A DNA stretch of 64,000 bases from an uncultured Porphyromonadaceae bacterium (GTDB lineage Bacteria; Bacteroidota; Bacteroidia; Bacteroidales; Muribaculaceae): positions 37,249-101,248 of the forward strand of contig CAMNRO010000005.1 of assembly GCA_946553045.1 (NCBI GenBank), written 5' to 3'. The notes below the pieces were generated by a model, which worked only from the letters and a program-made list of their open reading frames with translations, was not told the origin of the DNA and made no database searches. Of the stretch, positions 33,384 to 41,241 are shown in pieces; within the stretch, counting starts at the first letter, position 1, and every line of letters starts with the position of its first letter. Position numbers and translations under genes: made by a program.

Positions 33384-34712
33384 ATGACTTACGCCGAGGC
33401 ATACCGCTCTATTGCCAGGCTGGCCTTTCCCCTGTTTTTAGGCCAGCTCGGCAATATTGCTGTCGGTTTTGCCGACAATATAATGGTGGGCCACTATTCC
33501 ACCGAAGCCCTCGCCTCGGCTTCGTTTGTCAACAACTTCTTCAACATCGCAATCTTCGCCTGCGTAGGCTTCACATTCGGCCTCACGCCACTCGTAGGCG
33601 CCATGTATGCCCGCGGCGAGAGCGCCCGCATAGGCCGCGTGGTGCGTGTCGGCCTCCGGGTCAACACCATATTCACCATCGTGGTGAGCCTCATAATGCT
33701 CGCCATTTATTTCAACCTCCACCGCCTCGGCCAGCCCGATCATCTCATGCCCCTAATCAGGCCATACTATCTGATTGTGCTCGCGGGCATGATACCCGTG
33801 GCCGTTTTCAATGTGTTGGCCCAGTGGAGCTTCGGGCGCAACGACACCGCCCTCCCGACATGGATTGTGCTCGGCTGCAACGCCGTGAACATATGCGGTA
33901 ACTACGTGCTCATCTACGGCAACTTCGGCGCACCCGAATTAGGCCTCACAGGTGCCGGCATAAGCACCCTCACGGCGCGTGTGCTCTGCATGGCCGTGAT
34001 GGCGTGGTTCTTCTTCCGCTCGCGGCGCGGACGCCCCTACCTCGAAGGATTCTACCACGGCGCGCGCACCGGCGACGGCATGACGCGCACCGTCGTATCG
34101 ACCGGATTTCCCGTCTCCGCCCAGATGACATTCGAAACCGCCTCCTTCTCAGGCTCGGCCATCATGGCCGGCTGGATTGGAGCCATCTCGCTGGCCGCAT
34201 TCCAGATAGTTGTCATCAGCGGCATGTTCGGATTCTGCATATACTACAGTATCGGCAACGCCATGGCAATACCCGTGAGCCATGCCGCTGGCTCGGCCGA
34301 CTGCCGCACCATGCGGCGCTACGCCTGGGCCGGATACCACCTCATTCTCGCAACGATGGTGCTGGTGTGCATGCTCTTCATCTTCGGCGGACGCCATGTG
34401 ATGAGCCTCTTCTCCAACGACCCCGCCGTCATTGCAGCCGCGGTCTCGCTGATAGTGCCCATGGCCCTCTATCAGTTCGGCGACGCCACTCAGATAACCT
34501 TCGCCAACGCCCTGCGAGGCACATCGAAGGTCATGCCAATGCTCTTCATAGCCCTGGTGAGCTATATCGTCGTCGGGCTTCCATGCACCTACCTCTTTGC
34601 ATTCCCCGCAGGCCTGGGCCTGTACGGAATCGTGCTCAGCTTCTCGGTATGCCTCCTCCTTGCTGCCGTCCTTTATCTCTATTTCTTCCTTAAAGCAACA
34701 AAAAAAACATAA
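33384..34712 (+). CDS. MATE family multidrug/Na+ efflux transporter
   Basis: This 442-residue inner-membrane protein has twelve predicted TM helices in two similar halves. FPLFLGQLGNIAVGFADNIMVGHYSTEALASASF opens the first half (TM1 and TM2 with the conserved Asp). VNICGNYVLIYGNFGAPELGLTGAGISTLTA is the conserved block at the end of TM6. It probably exports cationic compounds in exchange for Na+ or H+. It lies 6 nt upstream of pyrH and is probably in its operon. Confidence 0.94.
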   Translation: MTYAEAYRSIARLAFPLFLGQLGNIAVGFADNIMVGHYSTEALASASFVNNFFNIAIFACVGFTFGLTPLVGAMYARGESARIGRVVRVGLRVNTIFTIVVSLIMLAIYFNLHRLGQPDHLMPLIRPYYLIVLAGMIPVAVFNVLAQWSFGRNDTALPTWIVLGCNAVNICGNYVLIYGNFGAPELGLTGAGISTLTARVLCMAVMAWFFFRSRRGRPYLEGFYHGARTGDGMTRTVVSTGFPVSAQMTFETASFSGSAIMAGWIGAISLAAFQIVVISGMFGFCIYYSIGNAMAIPVSHAAGSADCRTMRRYAWAGYHLILATMVLVCMLFIFGGRHVMSLFSNDPAVIAAAVSLIVPMALYQFGDATQITFANALRGTSKVMPMLFIALVSYIVVGLPCTYLFAFPAGLGLYGIVLSFSVCLLLAAVLYLYFFLKATKKT

Positions 34713-34718
34713 TAAGCA

Positions 34719-35429
34719 ATGGAACCTAAATACAGAAGAATACTCCTCAAACTCAGCGGAGAATCGCTCATGGGCCATCAGGGCTACGGCATAGACCCCG
34801 AACGCCTCGGCAGCTATGCCGCGCAGATTTCGGACCTCGTCAAGGCCGGTGTCGAAGTAGGGATAGTGATAGGCGGCGGCAACATATTCCGCGGCCTCTC
34901 GGGCGCTGCCAAAGGCTTCGACCGCGTCAAAGGCGACCAGATGGGCATGCTCGCCACCGTCATCAACTCGCTCGCCCTCAGCTCGGCTCTCGAGGCCATA
35001 GGCTGCGGCGCACGCGTGCTCACATCTATCGGCATGTTCCCCGTCGGAGAGCCCTACAGCCCCATGCGCGCCCTCGAGACCCTCGCGCAGGGCACAGTCG
35101 CCATCATTGCCGGCGGCACAGGTAACCCCTTCTTCACTACCGACACCGCCGCAGCCCTCCGCGCAGTCGAAATCAAGGCAGAGGTAATGCTCAAGGGCAC
35201 CCGCGTGGACGGTATCTACACCGCCGACCCAGAGAAAGACCCCTCGGCCACAAAATTCGACAGCATCAGCTACGACGAAATCTACAACCGGGGTCTCAAG
35301 ATTATGGACCTCACCGCAACGACACTCTGCCGCGAAAACGGCATGAAAATCGTAGTTTTCGACATGGACACCCCCGGCAACCTCGCCAAGGTCCTCTCCG
35401 GCGAAAACATAGGCACTCTTGTATATTGA
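34719..35429 (+). CDS. pyrH: UMP kinase
   Basis: This 236-residue amino-acid-kinase-fold enzyme phosphorylates UMP to UDP with ATP. It shows RILLKLSGESLMGHQGYGID at the N terminus, GIVIGGGNIFRGLSGAA for the phosphate loop, GGTGNPFFTTDTAAALRA for UMP binding and LKGTRVDGIYTADPEKD for ATP binding. It is the bacterial hexameric, GTP-regulated type. It lies between the MATE gene and frr, the pyrH-frr order conserved in many bacteria. Confidence 0.97.
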   Translation: MEPKYRRILLKLSGESLMGHQGYGIDPERLGSYAAQISDLVKAGVEVGIVIGGGNIFRGLSGAAKGFDRVKGDQMGMLATVINSLALSSALEAIGCGARVLTSIGMFPVGEPYSPMRALETLAQGTVAIIAGGTGNPFFTTDTAAALRAVEIKAEVMLKGTRVDGIYTADPEKDPSATKFDSISYDEIYNRGLKIMDLTATTLCRENGMKIVVFDMDTPGNLAKVLSGENIGTLVY

Positions 35430-35460
35430 TATTATGAAAACCCTCTAAACCTCCGGAAAT

Positions 35461-36021
35461 ATGACAGATCCTAAAACTTACATCGAGCCCGCCGAAGAAA
35501 AAATGGAAATGGCCGTGGCGTATCTCGACGAAACCCTTGCGCGAATCCGTGCAGGAAAGGCCAACGCCAAGATTCTCGACGGTGTACGCGTAGAGTACTA
35601 CGGCAGCATGGTGCCCGTGTCGAACGTCGCCAACATCAGCGTGCCCGACGCCCGCACAATAGCCATCACCCCCTGGGAAAAAGCCATGTTCAAGCCCATC
35701 GAAAAGGCTATCATCAACTCTGAAGTAGGCATCACACCCGAAAACAACGGCGAAGTTATCCGCCTCTCCATTCCCCCGCTGACCGAAGACCGCCGTAAGG
35801 CCCTCGTGAAGCAGTGCAAGGCCGAAGCCGAAAACGCAAAAGTATCTGTGCGCAACGCCCGTCGCGACGCCATCGACGGCCTCAAGAAAGCCATAAAGCA
35901 GGGCATGCCCGAAGACACCGAAAAAGACGCCGAGGCAACAGTCCAGAAAATACACGACAAATACCTCAAGAAAATCGACGACATCTTCGCCGCCAAAGAA
36001 AAAGAAATCCTCACCGTCTAA
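35461..36021 (+). CDS. frr: Ribosome recycling factor
   Basis: This 186-residue two-domain protein separates the post-termination ribosome together with EF-G. The N-terminal helix block is [23 protein letters not shown]. The central beta domain has [15 protein letters not shown] and [20 protein letters not shown]. The C-terminal long helix ends [20 protein letters not shown]. Length and sequence are standard. The gene closes the pyrH-frr operon. Confidence 0.97.
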   Translation: MTDPKTYIEPAEEKMEMAVAYLDETLARIRAGKANAKILDGVRVEYYGSMVPVSNVANISVPDARTIAITPWEKAMFKPIEKAIINSEVGITPENNGEVIRLSIPPLTEDRRKALVKQCKAEAENAKVSVRNARRDAIDGLKKAIKQGMPEDTEKDAEATVQKIHDKYLKKIDDIFAAKEKEILTV

Positions 36022-36075
36022 ATCGACAGGCTATTAGGATATTAAGCTATTAGGCGCGCAGCGCTTGAATCAACA

Positions 36076-36119
36076 TAACCCCGGGTAATTGTGCCGCTTG
36101 GCGCACTTGCCCGGGGTTA
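36076..36119. repeat. Strong GC-rich hairpin downstream of frr
   Basis: Arms taaccccgggtaa (36076-36088) and ttgcccggggtta (36107-36119) pair around an inner gtgc/gcac stem. No T tract follows, so it is not a classic intrinsic terminator. It may be a 3'-stabilising hairpin or a small RNA element. The remainder of the 333-nt gap (36120-36250) shows no gene. Confidence 0.65.
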
Positions 36120-36250
36120 CGTGCATAATAAGGGCAACCTTGTTTTAGCTCAAGGATTAGAATGGGAAGGCGAAGATGGTTTAGATGATTATTGCTGATT
36201 TACAGTCCCTTTATCGATTTTGCGATTGCAGTAAACTGCAGAATCATAGC

Positions 36251-36362
36251 CCCCAACCTCCTAATATCCTAACTTCCCAACCTCCTAATATCCTAACTTC
36301 CCAGCCCTCCTAATATCCTAACCTCCTAATCTCCCAGCCTCCTAATCTCCTACCCTAAAGAA
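36251..36362 (-). repeat. Octamer array at the ygjP stop codon
   Basis: About 13 octamers (cccaacct, cctaatat, cctaactt and so on) run up to the ygjP stop at 36355-36357. A 24-nt triple unit is repeated exactly twice at 36252-36299. On the minus strand the array starts directly at the TAG stop. Confidence 0.82.
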
Positions 36363-37110
36363 GGGGGAAGCGGAAGGCGCGGAGGCGGGCGGAGAGTTCG
36401 GCTTCGCGGCCGGAGCAGTAGCGGTTGCAGATTTCGTGGAAGGCGGCCGAATGGTTCATTTCCGACAGATGGGCAAGCTCATGGTAAATCACAAAATCGC
36501 GCAACTCGGGCGGCAGGAAAATCAGGCGCGGGCTCAGCGTGATTACCCCCGACGAAGAGCAAGAGCCCAGGCGCGTCTTCGACTCCTTTACGGCCCAGCC
36601 CAGAGGGCGGCGCCCGATGCGGGAGGCCAGTTCGCGGGCGTGGGGCACAACATAGCGCCCCGTTGCCTCCTTCGCGCCCCATATCAGCAGCTTATAGATA
36701 TACTCCTGCACCTCGGCGCGACCTATGTTTTCGGCCGCCCTCGTGGTTAGATGCACATAATAATTCTTGAATTTGTATCGTTTCGGGCTGCGTTCGACCA
36801 TCGTCATGAAAATATCGCCCTTGTCGGTCTCCCAGGCCTCCACGATGCTGAAATCGACCTCGCCCGCGTCGATAATTTGCCCTACATGATATTTCGGCGC
36901 CGGTTTATGGGCCAGAATCCATTGGTGCTTCTCGCTGAAGAAGCGCTCGAGCTCATAGGTCGAGAGATTGGGGGGAACGGTTATGCGCAGCTCCGCGCCG
37001 ACCCAGCGGCCTACTATGCGGCGTGCGCGGCCGTTGACGGTGATGCGCACATCGCCGTAGTCGGCATGATGGTATCTGCACGACCTGACGGTGGCTACGC
37101 CCTTGTTCAT
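36355..37110 (-). CDS. YgjP/SprT-like metal-dependent hydrolase (DUF45, M48-like)
   Basis: This 251-residue protein has the zinc-metalloprotease motif HELAH in VIYHELAHLSEMNHSAAFHEI near residue 205. The beta-rich N-terminal half typical of DUF45/YgjP contains RRIVGRWVGAELRITVPPN and WILAHKP. The catalytic-core lead-in is GSCSSSGVITLSPRLIFLPP. The physiological substrate is unknown. The ATG lies immediately after the nadK stop, so it is the third gene of the ACT-nadK-ygjP operon. Its end is abutted by an octamer array. Confidence 0.88.
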   Translation of the reverse strand: MNKGVATVRSCRYHHADYGDVRITVNGRARRIVGRWVGAELRITVPPNLSTYELERFFSEKHQWILAHKPAPKYHVGQIIDAGEVDFSIVEAWETDKGDIFMTMVERSPKRYKFKNYYVHLTTRAAENIGRAEVQEYIYKLLIWGAKEATGRYVVPHARELASRIGRRPLGWAVKESKTRLGSCSSSGVITLSPRLIFLPPELRDFVIYHELAHLSEMNHSAAFHEICNRYCSGREAELSARLRAFRFPLL

Positions 37111-37977
37111 TTACGAAATCCCCCAGTGTAGTTTTTCGCGCAGCGCGTCGGCGAAAGTATGGTCGGCAAGCTGCATTACCAGCACCTTGAACGGCGCCTT
37201 GCTCAGGCATATGCGTGTGCCCATGTCTACGTCGGCCGAGCGGCCGTCGAGAGCCAGGCGCACACGGTTGGCTCGCCCGGAGGGCACGATGGCAATTTCG
37301 GCCGCGCCGTCGACAACGAGAGGCCGCATTGCCAGCGAGTGAGCTGCCACGGGCGCTATCACATGCACGTCGACCGTCGGCTGCACAATCGGGCCGCCTA
37401 CCGAAAGATTATAGGCCGTGCTGCCCGTCGAGGTGCATACCAGCAGGCCGTCGGCGCGGTAGTCGCCCAGGTCTACGCCGTCCACGCTCACGCGCGCCGA
37501 TATCATCGAGGCCGTGTCCTCGCGGGTGAGGGCGAACTCGTTGAGGGCATAAGGATAGAAATGCTCACCAAGGAAAGGCGCGTCGAGGTGTATGAGGCTT
37601 CGGCGCTCTATGCGGAAGCGGTCGGAGGCTACCATGTCGAGCAGCGACGGCAGCTGGCCTATGGTGAGCGATGTGAGATAGCCCAGATGGCCGGTGTTGA
37701 CGCCGACGATAGGAATCTGCTTGTCGGCAACCCACATGGCCGTGCGCAGGAATGTGCCGTCGCCGCCGAGGCTCACGGCCATGTCGGCAGTGAATCGGGG
37801 CGTCTCGGTGACGGTGCCGACATGTGTCAGCGACTCGGGAATCACCTCCAGCAGATGGCGGTAGAGCTTGCGGTGCATGACCGTCTCGACCCCCTTGCTG
37901 TGGAGCGTCTCAAGGAAGCGGGCCACTGTCGGTGCCGCCTCCTGCTGCCTTCGGCTGCCGTAGATTGCTATTCTCAT
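37111..37977 (-). CDS. nadK: NAD kinase
   Basis: This 288-residue cytoplasmic enzyme makes NADP from NAD and ATP. The diagnostic GGDG motif is in ADMAVSLGGDGTFLRTAMWV. PIVGVNTGHLGYLTSL and SALTRED-like FALTREDTASMI follow. The sugar-binding block is DGLLVCTSTGSTAYNLSVGGP. Length is normal. It overlaps the upstream ACT-like gene by 4 nt (ATGA) and touches ygjP, so all three are translated as one unit, divergent from pdxJ. Confidence 0.96.
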   Translation of the reverse strand: MRIAIYGSRRQQEAAPTVARFLETLHSKGVETVMHRKLYRHLLEVIPESLTHVGTVTETPRFTADMAVSLGGDGTFLRTAMWVADKQIPIVGVNTGHLGYLTSLTIGQLPSLLDMVASDRFRIERRSLIHLDAPFLGEHFYPYALNEFALTREDTASMISARVSVDGVDLGDYRADGLLVCTSTGSTAYNLSVGGPIVQPTVDVHVIAPVAAHSLAMRPLVVDGAAEIAIVPSGRANRVRLALDGRSADVDMGTRICLSKAPFKVLVMQLADHTFADALREKLHWGIS

Positions 37978-38402
37978 GAGAAGTATCTGAAAAAGTAGTC
38001 TATTCGCTCGCGGAAAGTGTCGTCGTCGGCCCCGCGCGCGTTCTGCGCTTCCAGAACGGTATAGCCGTAGCGCTCGAGCGAGCGTGTGATGCCGGCGGTA
38101 TCGCGGTGGCTCACACGGATATCGAACACCACCGGGAATTTCGGGTCGGTGTCGGCGAAGCCCGGACGCTCGTCGTTTTCGTTGCCCTCGCCCATCGAAG
38201 TGACATTCAGATTGAGAAGATGGGCGTTGCAGTCTTCGACGGCACGGGCTATCCGCGAGGCGCTGTAATCCTCGCGGCGGCAGCCCACAAGCAGCCTCGA
38301 ACTATCCGCTACAGGCGGATAGAGATACTCGTTTTCCGGGAATTTTATCTTATTTGAAGCCAAATTCTTTCGTCGTTTTGTTATTTCTGAGTACTTTTGC
38401 AT
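37974..38402 (-). CDS. ACT-like domain protein corresponding to the C terminus of the CBS-domain protein usually beside nadK
   Basis: This is a 142-residue protein. Its second half (LLVGCRREDYSASRIARAVE, AHLLNLNVTS, FDIRVSHRDTAGITRSLERY, YFFRYFS) resembles, from my knowledge of the family, the C-terminal ACT-like region of a ~220-residue CBS-pair protein found between pdxJ and nadK in Bacteroidales. The CBS pair is absent here: only about 38 residues precede the ACT-like part. I infer a domain loss. Function is unknown; ACT-like folds often bind small ligands. It overlaps nadK by 4 nt, which suggests a linked role. Confidence 0.65.
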   Translation of the reverse strand: MQKYSEITKRRKNLASNKIKFPENEYLYPPVADSSRLLVGCRREDYSASRIARAVEDCNAHLLNLNVTSMGEGNENDERPGFADTDPKFPVVFDIRVSHRDTAGITRSLERYGYTVLEAQNARGADDDTFRERIDYFFRYFS

Positions 38403-38445
38403 AAATTAAGCGACTTCGGCCCGCTTATGTGCTGAAGTACTACCA

Positions 38446-38453
38446 CAAATTTA
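38446..38453 (-). promoter_or_regulatory. -7 box of the ACT-nadK-ygjP operon
   Basis: The minus strand reads TAAATTTG, a perfect TAnnTTTG match, 43 nt from the ATG at 38402. I find no TTTG -33 box. It lies in the 79-nt divergent gap to pdxJ, for which no clear -7 box is visible. Confidence 0.5.
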
Positions 38454-38481
38454 CGAACAATTCCGCGATTTTCAGATATAG

Positions 38482-39207
38482 ATGACTAATTTAAGCGTTA
38501 ATATAAACAAAATAGCCACTCTGCGCAACGCACGCGGCGAGAACAATCCCGACGTATGCGCCGTCGCTCTCGACATCGAGAGTTTCGGCGCCGACGGCAT
38601 CACCGTGCACCCGCGCCCCGACGAGAGGCATATCAGACGCGACGACGTCTACAAGCTCCGTCCGCTCCTCCGCAGCGAGTTCAACATGGAAGGCTACCCC
38701 GACAAGCGCTTCATCGACATGGCGCTCGCCGTGCGCCCGACCCAGGTCACTCTCGTGCCAGACGCCCCCGATGCGCTCACATCGTCGGCCGGCTGGAATG
38801 TGGCTGAACACATGGAGCTCCTTTCACAGCTCGTCGACACCTTCAAGGAGGCAGGCATACGCACCTCCATCTTCGTAGACCCCGACATCGAAACCATCAA
38901 GGCTGCCGCCCGAACAGGCGCCGACCGCATCGAGCTCTACACCAAGCCCTATGCCGACCTCTACCCCGAAGACCCCGAGAAAGCCGTAGCCCCCTACGTG
39001 GAGGCCGCAGAAGCCGCCCGGCGCCTCGGCCTCGGTGTCAACGCCGGCCACGACCTCAGCCTCGAGAACCTCGCCTTCTTCCACGAACGCATCCCCTTCC
39101 TGAGCGAGGTATCCATCGGCCACGCCCTCATCTGCGACGCCCTCTACCTCGGCCTCGCCGAAACCGTCAAGCGCTACAAATCACAATTAAGAATGAAGAA
39201 TGAATAA
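38482..39207 (+). CDS. pdxJ: Pyridoxine 5'-phosphate synthase
   Basis: This 241-residue TIM-barrel enzyme condenses 3-amino-2-oxopropyl phosphate with deoxyxylulose 5-phosphate to form pyridoxine phosphate. It shows [38 protein letters not shown] with the catalytic His, [18 protein letters not shown], and [17 protein letters not shown]. The last residues (QLRMKNE) do not look like a PdxJ end. They are encoded by heptamers (aattaag, aatgaag, aatgaat) of an array that continues past the stop, so the native C terminus seems to have been replaced or extended. Confidence 0.95.
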   Translation: MTNLSVNINKIATLRNARGENNPDVCAVALDIESFGADGITVHPRPDERHIRRDDVYKLRPLLRSEFNMEGYPDKRFIDMALAVRPTQVTLVPDAPDALTSSAGWNVAEHMELLSQLVDTFKEAGIRTSIFVDPDIETIKAAARTGADRIELYTKPYADLYPEDPEKAVAPYVEAAEAARRLGLGVNAGHDLSLENLAFFHERIPFLSEVSIGHALICDALYLGLAETVKRYKSQLRMKNE

Positions 39208-39305
39208 TTAATAATTATTGGTTCTGCTGCGATAGACGAATTTTCTATTGAATTGATTCGTCGTTATTAATTCTTAATTATAAATTCTTAATTCTTAATT
39301 AAATA
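39185..39305. repeat. Inverted AT-rich heptamer arrays from the pdxJ stop to the exbB start
   Basis: Five units (aattaag, aatgaag, aatgaat, aattaat, aattatt) fill 39185-39219, and the pdxJ stop (39205-39207) falls within them. Six reverse-type units (ttattaa, ttcttaa, ttataaa, ttcttaa twice, ttaaata) fill 39264-39305. The last base abuts the exbB ATG at 39306. The arrays therefore run from coding end to coding start. Confidence 0.85.
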
Positions 39306-39920
39306 ATGTCTCTCTGGAAACTTTGCCTCGAAGGGGGCTGGACAATGATACCGCTGGCGGCCCTGCTGCTGCTATGCATATACGTCTTCACCGAGCGCTG
39401 CATCGTCATTGCGCGCGCCTCGAAAGAAGACGACAACTTCATGAACCGTATCAAGACATATATCCATAGCGGCGAGCTCGAAAGCGCCCTCAACCTCTGC
39501 AAGCTCACCCGCACGCCCGAAGCCGCTCTGATTGCCAAAGGAATATCGCGTATCGGACGCCCGATGAACGATGTCCTCGTTGCCATCGAAAACACCGGCA
39601 ACCTTCAGATAGCCGGGCTCAGCCGCGGTCTGCCCTGGCTCGCCACAATTGCCGCCGGAGCGCCTATGATAGGCTTCCTCGGCACCGTCATCGGCATGGT
39701 GCAGGCATTCTATGCCATTGCACAGGCCGGAAGCTCGGCAACAATCGATTCCTTTGCCGACGGCATCTACGCGGCCCTCGTCACCACTGTAGCCGGCCTC
39801 ATCGTCGGCATTGTGGCCCTTTTCGCCTACAACTACCTCGTGGCGAGGATAAATAAAATCATGAACCGTCTCGAAGCCCGCACAATGGACTTCATGGACC
39901 TCCTTAACGAGCCGGCCTGA
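39306..39920 (+). CDS. exbB: MotA/TolQ/ExbB proton channel family protein
   Basis: This 204-residue inner-membrane protein has three TM segments: about residues 10-30 (MIPLAALLLLCIYVFTERC), about 105-125 and about 150-175. GLPWLATIAAGAPMIGFLGTVIGMVQAF is the family signature around TM2, and YAALVTTVAGLIVGIVALFAY is TM3. It forms the proton channel that energises TonB or Tol at the inner membrane. It lies 4 nt before exbD, so it belongs to an exbB-exbD-tonB operon. Confidence 0.94.
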   Translation: MSLWKLCLEGGWTMIPLAALLLLCIYVFTERCIVIARASKEDDNFMNRIKTYIHSGELESALNLCKLTRTPEAALIAKGISRIGRPMNDVLVAIENTGNLQIAGLSRGLPWLATIAAGAPMIGFLGTVIGMVQAFYAIAQAGSSATIDSFADGIYAALVTTVAGLIVGIVALFAYNYLVARINKIMNRLEARTMDFMDLLNEPA

Positions 39921-39924
39921 CACC

Positions 39925-40359
39925 ATGGCACTGAAACGTCAACAGGAAATGCTGGCCACATTCTCGATGGCCTCGATGACCGACGTGGTCTTCCTTCTGT
40001 TAGTGTTCTTCATGGTGACCTCGGCATTCGTGTTCCCTACAGCCCTTGAGGTCGACCTGCCCGAAAGCTCGCAGCAGACGCCCCTCAAGCCTACCACGCG
40101 CATGTTTATCGACGCCGAAGGCGCCTACTACGTCGCTGCGCCCGAAGCCGACCCCGTGGCCGTGCCCGCCGACTCTCTCGCAATCTTCATTCAGGCCATA
40201 GCACCCGCCGATTCTCTCGGCGCAGTGGCCGTATATGCCGATGCCGCCGTGCCTTACGGCAAAGTGGTCGAAGTGCTCAATATCGGCGCCGACAACGCCA
40301 TAAAGATGGTCCTCGCCACCAAACCGGCCTCTCCCGCCAAAACCGAAGAGCAGCCATGA
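39925..40359 (+). CDS. exbD: ExbD/TolR family biopolymer transport protein
   Basis: This 144-residue protein has one N-terminal TM segment, SMTDVVFLLLVFFMVTSAFV (about residues 16-35). It carries the functional Asp of the ExbD/TolR family, near residue 18. The periplasmic domain follows with VEVDLPESS-like EVDLPESSQQTP and VAVYADAAVPYGKVVEVLN. Together with ExbB it couples proton flow to TonB. Its stop overlaps the ATG of the next gene by 4 nt. Confidence 0.93.
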   Translation: MALKRQQEMLATFSMASMTDVVFLLLVFFMVTSAFVFPTALEVDLPESSQQTPLKPTTRMFIDAEGAYYVAAPEADPVAVPADSLAIFIQAIAPADSLGAVAVYADAAVPYGKVVEVLNIGADNAIKMVLATKPASPAKTEEQP

Positions 40360-41147
40360 CACCGCGCCTGCAGGCCGCGGCAGCCACTGTAATCGCCGCA
40401 GTGATACTTGTCGTGCTGCTGTGCATGCTCCATCTGTCCGACGCTATCCCCCCGGACCACGACGCCCGTCCGACGACGGAAGTGGCCGAAATCGACGAGG
40501 AATTCGTCGAATTCTTCGACATGGCATACGGCCCGTCCGACCCCTCTCCTGCCTATACACCCGAGCCGGTGCGACGCAATTCGAAACCGGCACAGGCTTC
40601 AGGCCAGGACAAGGTCGACGCCGGCAAGGCCGCCGCGCCCGCGCCCGATGTCACCTCCGAGCGGCCCTCGCCTGTTCAGAGGCAGGAAAAGCCGGTGCCG
40701 CCCGAAACAGGCCCCGACAAGACAAAACTCGCCGAGGAAGAAGCACGCCGCAAGGCCCGAAAGGGTGTAGGCGATGCCTTCAAGAAAACATCGGAGACAC
40801 CCGACAACACCGCCTCCAAGGGCTCTGAGAAGGGCGACAGCGGCACACCCGACGGCGGCCGCTCCGACGCCAACGGAACCGGTGTCGGAACCGTAGGCGG
40901 AGGCTGGACAATGCCCCGCTACTCGCGCGTGCCCTCTGAAGTGACCGGCAGCATAATCCTCACGGCCATCGTAGGGCCCGACGGCAACGTCATTTCCGTC
41001 GAGCTCACAGGCGGAAAATCGCCCGCCGCTGCCGACCGCGCCCTCGTGCAGGCATGCATGGCCGAAGTAAAGCGCCGCCGCTTCACCCGCAACGACGACA
41101 AGGCCCCCGAACGCTCCACAGCCCGCATCACCTACACCTTCCGCTGA
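40356..41147 (+). CDS. tonB: TonB-family energy transducer
   Basis: This 263-residue protein has an N-terminal TM segment (AAAATVIAAVILVVLLCMLH). A long Pro/Lys/Glu-rich periplasmic spacer (about residues 60-180) follows. The C-terminal TonB-like domain has RVPSEVTGSIILTAIVGPDGNVISVELTGGKSPAAADRAL and ends ITYTFR. It should transmit ExbB-ExbD energy to SusC-type outer-membrane transporters. The four-base overlap with exbD indicates coupled translation. The C-terminal domain is the short TonB/TolA form. Confidence 0.88.
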   Translation: MTPRLQAAAATVIAAVILVVLLCMLHLSDAIPPDHDARPTTEVAEIDEEFVEFFDMAYGPSDPSPAYTPEPVRRNSKPAQASGQDKVDAGKAAAPAPDVTSERPSPVQRQEKPVPPETGPDKTKLAEEEARRKARKGVGDAFKKTSETPDNTASKGSEKGDSGTPDGGRSDANGTGVGTVGGGWTMPRYSRVPSEVTGSIILTAIVGPDGNVISVELTGGKSPAAADRALVQACMAEVKRRRFTRNDDKAPERSTARITYTFR

Positions 41148-41176
41148 GCCGGGCCGGGGCGCCGCCACACGTCCGA

Positions 41177-41208
41177 TTTGCAAATGTGGCACAGATAGGC
41201 TATTTTTG
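41177..41208 (+). promoter_or_regulatory. Promoter of the DUF4954 gene
   Basis: TTTG at 41177-41180 and TATTTTTG at 41201-41208 are 20 nt apart, matching the consensus. The ATG is at 41242. Confidence 0.65.
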
Positions 41209-41241
41209 TAGTCAAATCATCATAATCATTATATATCAAGT

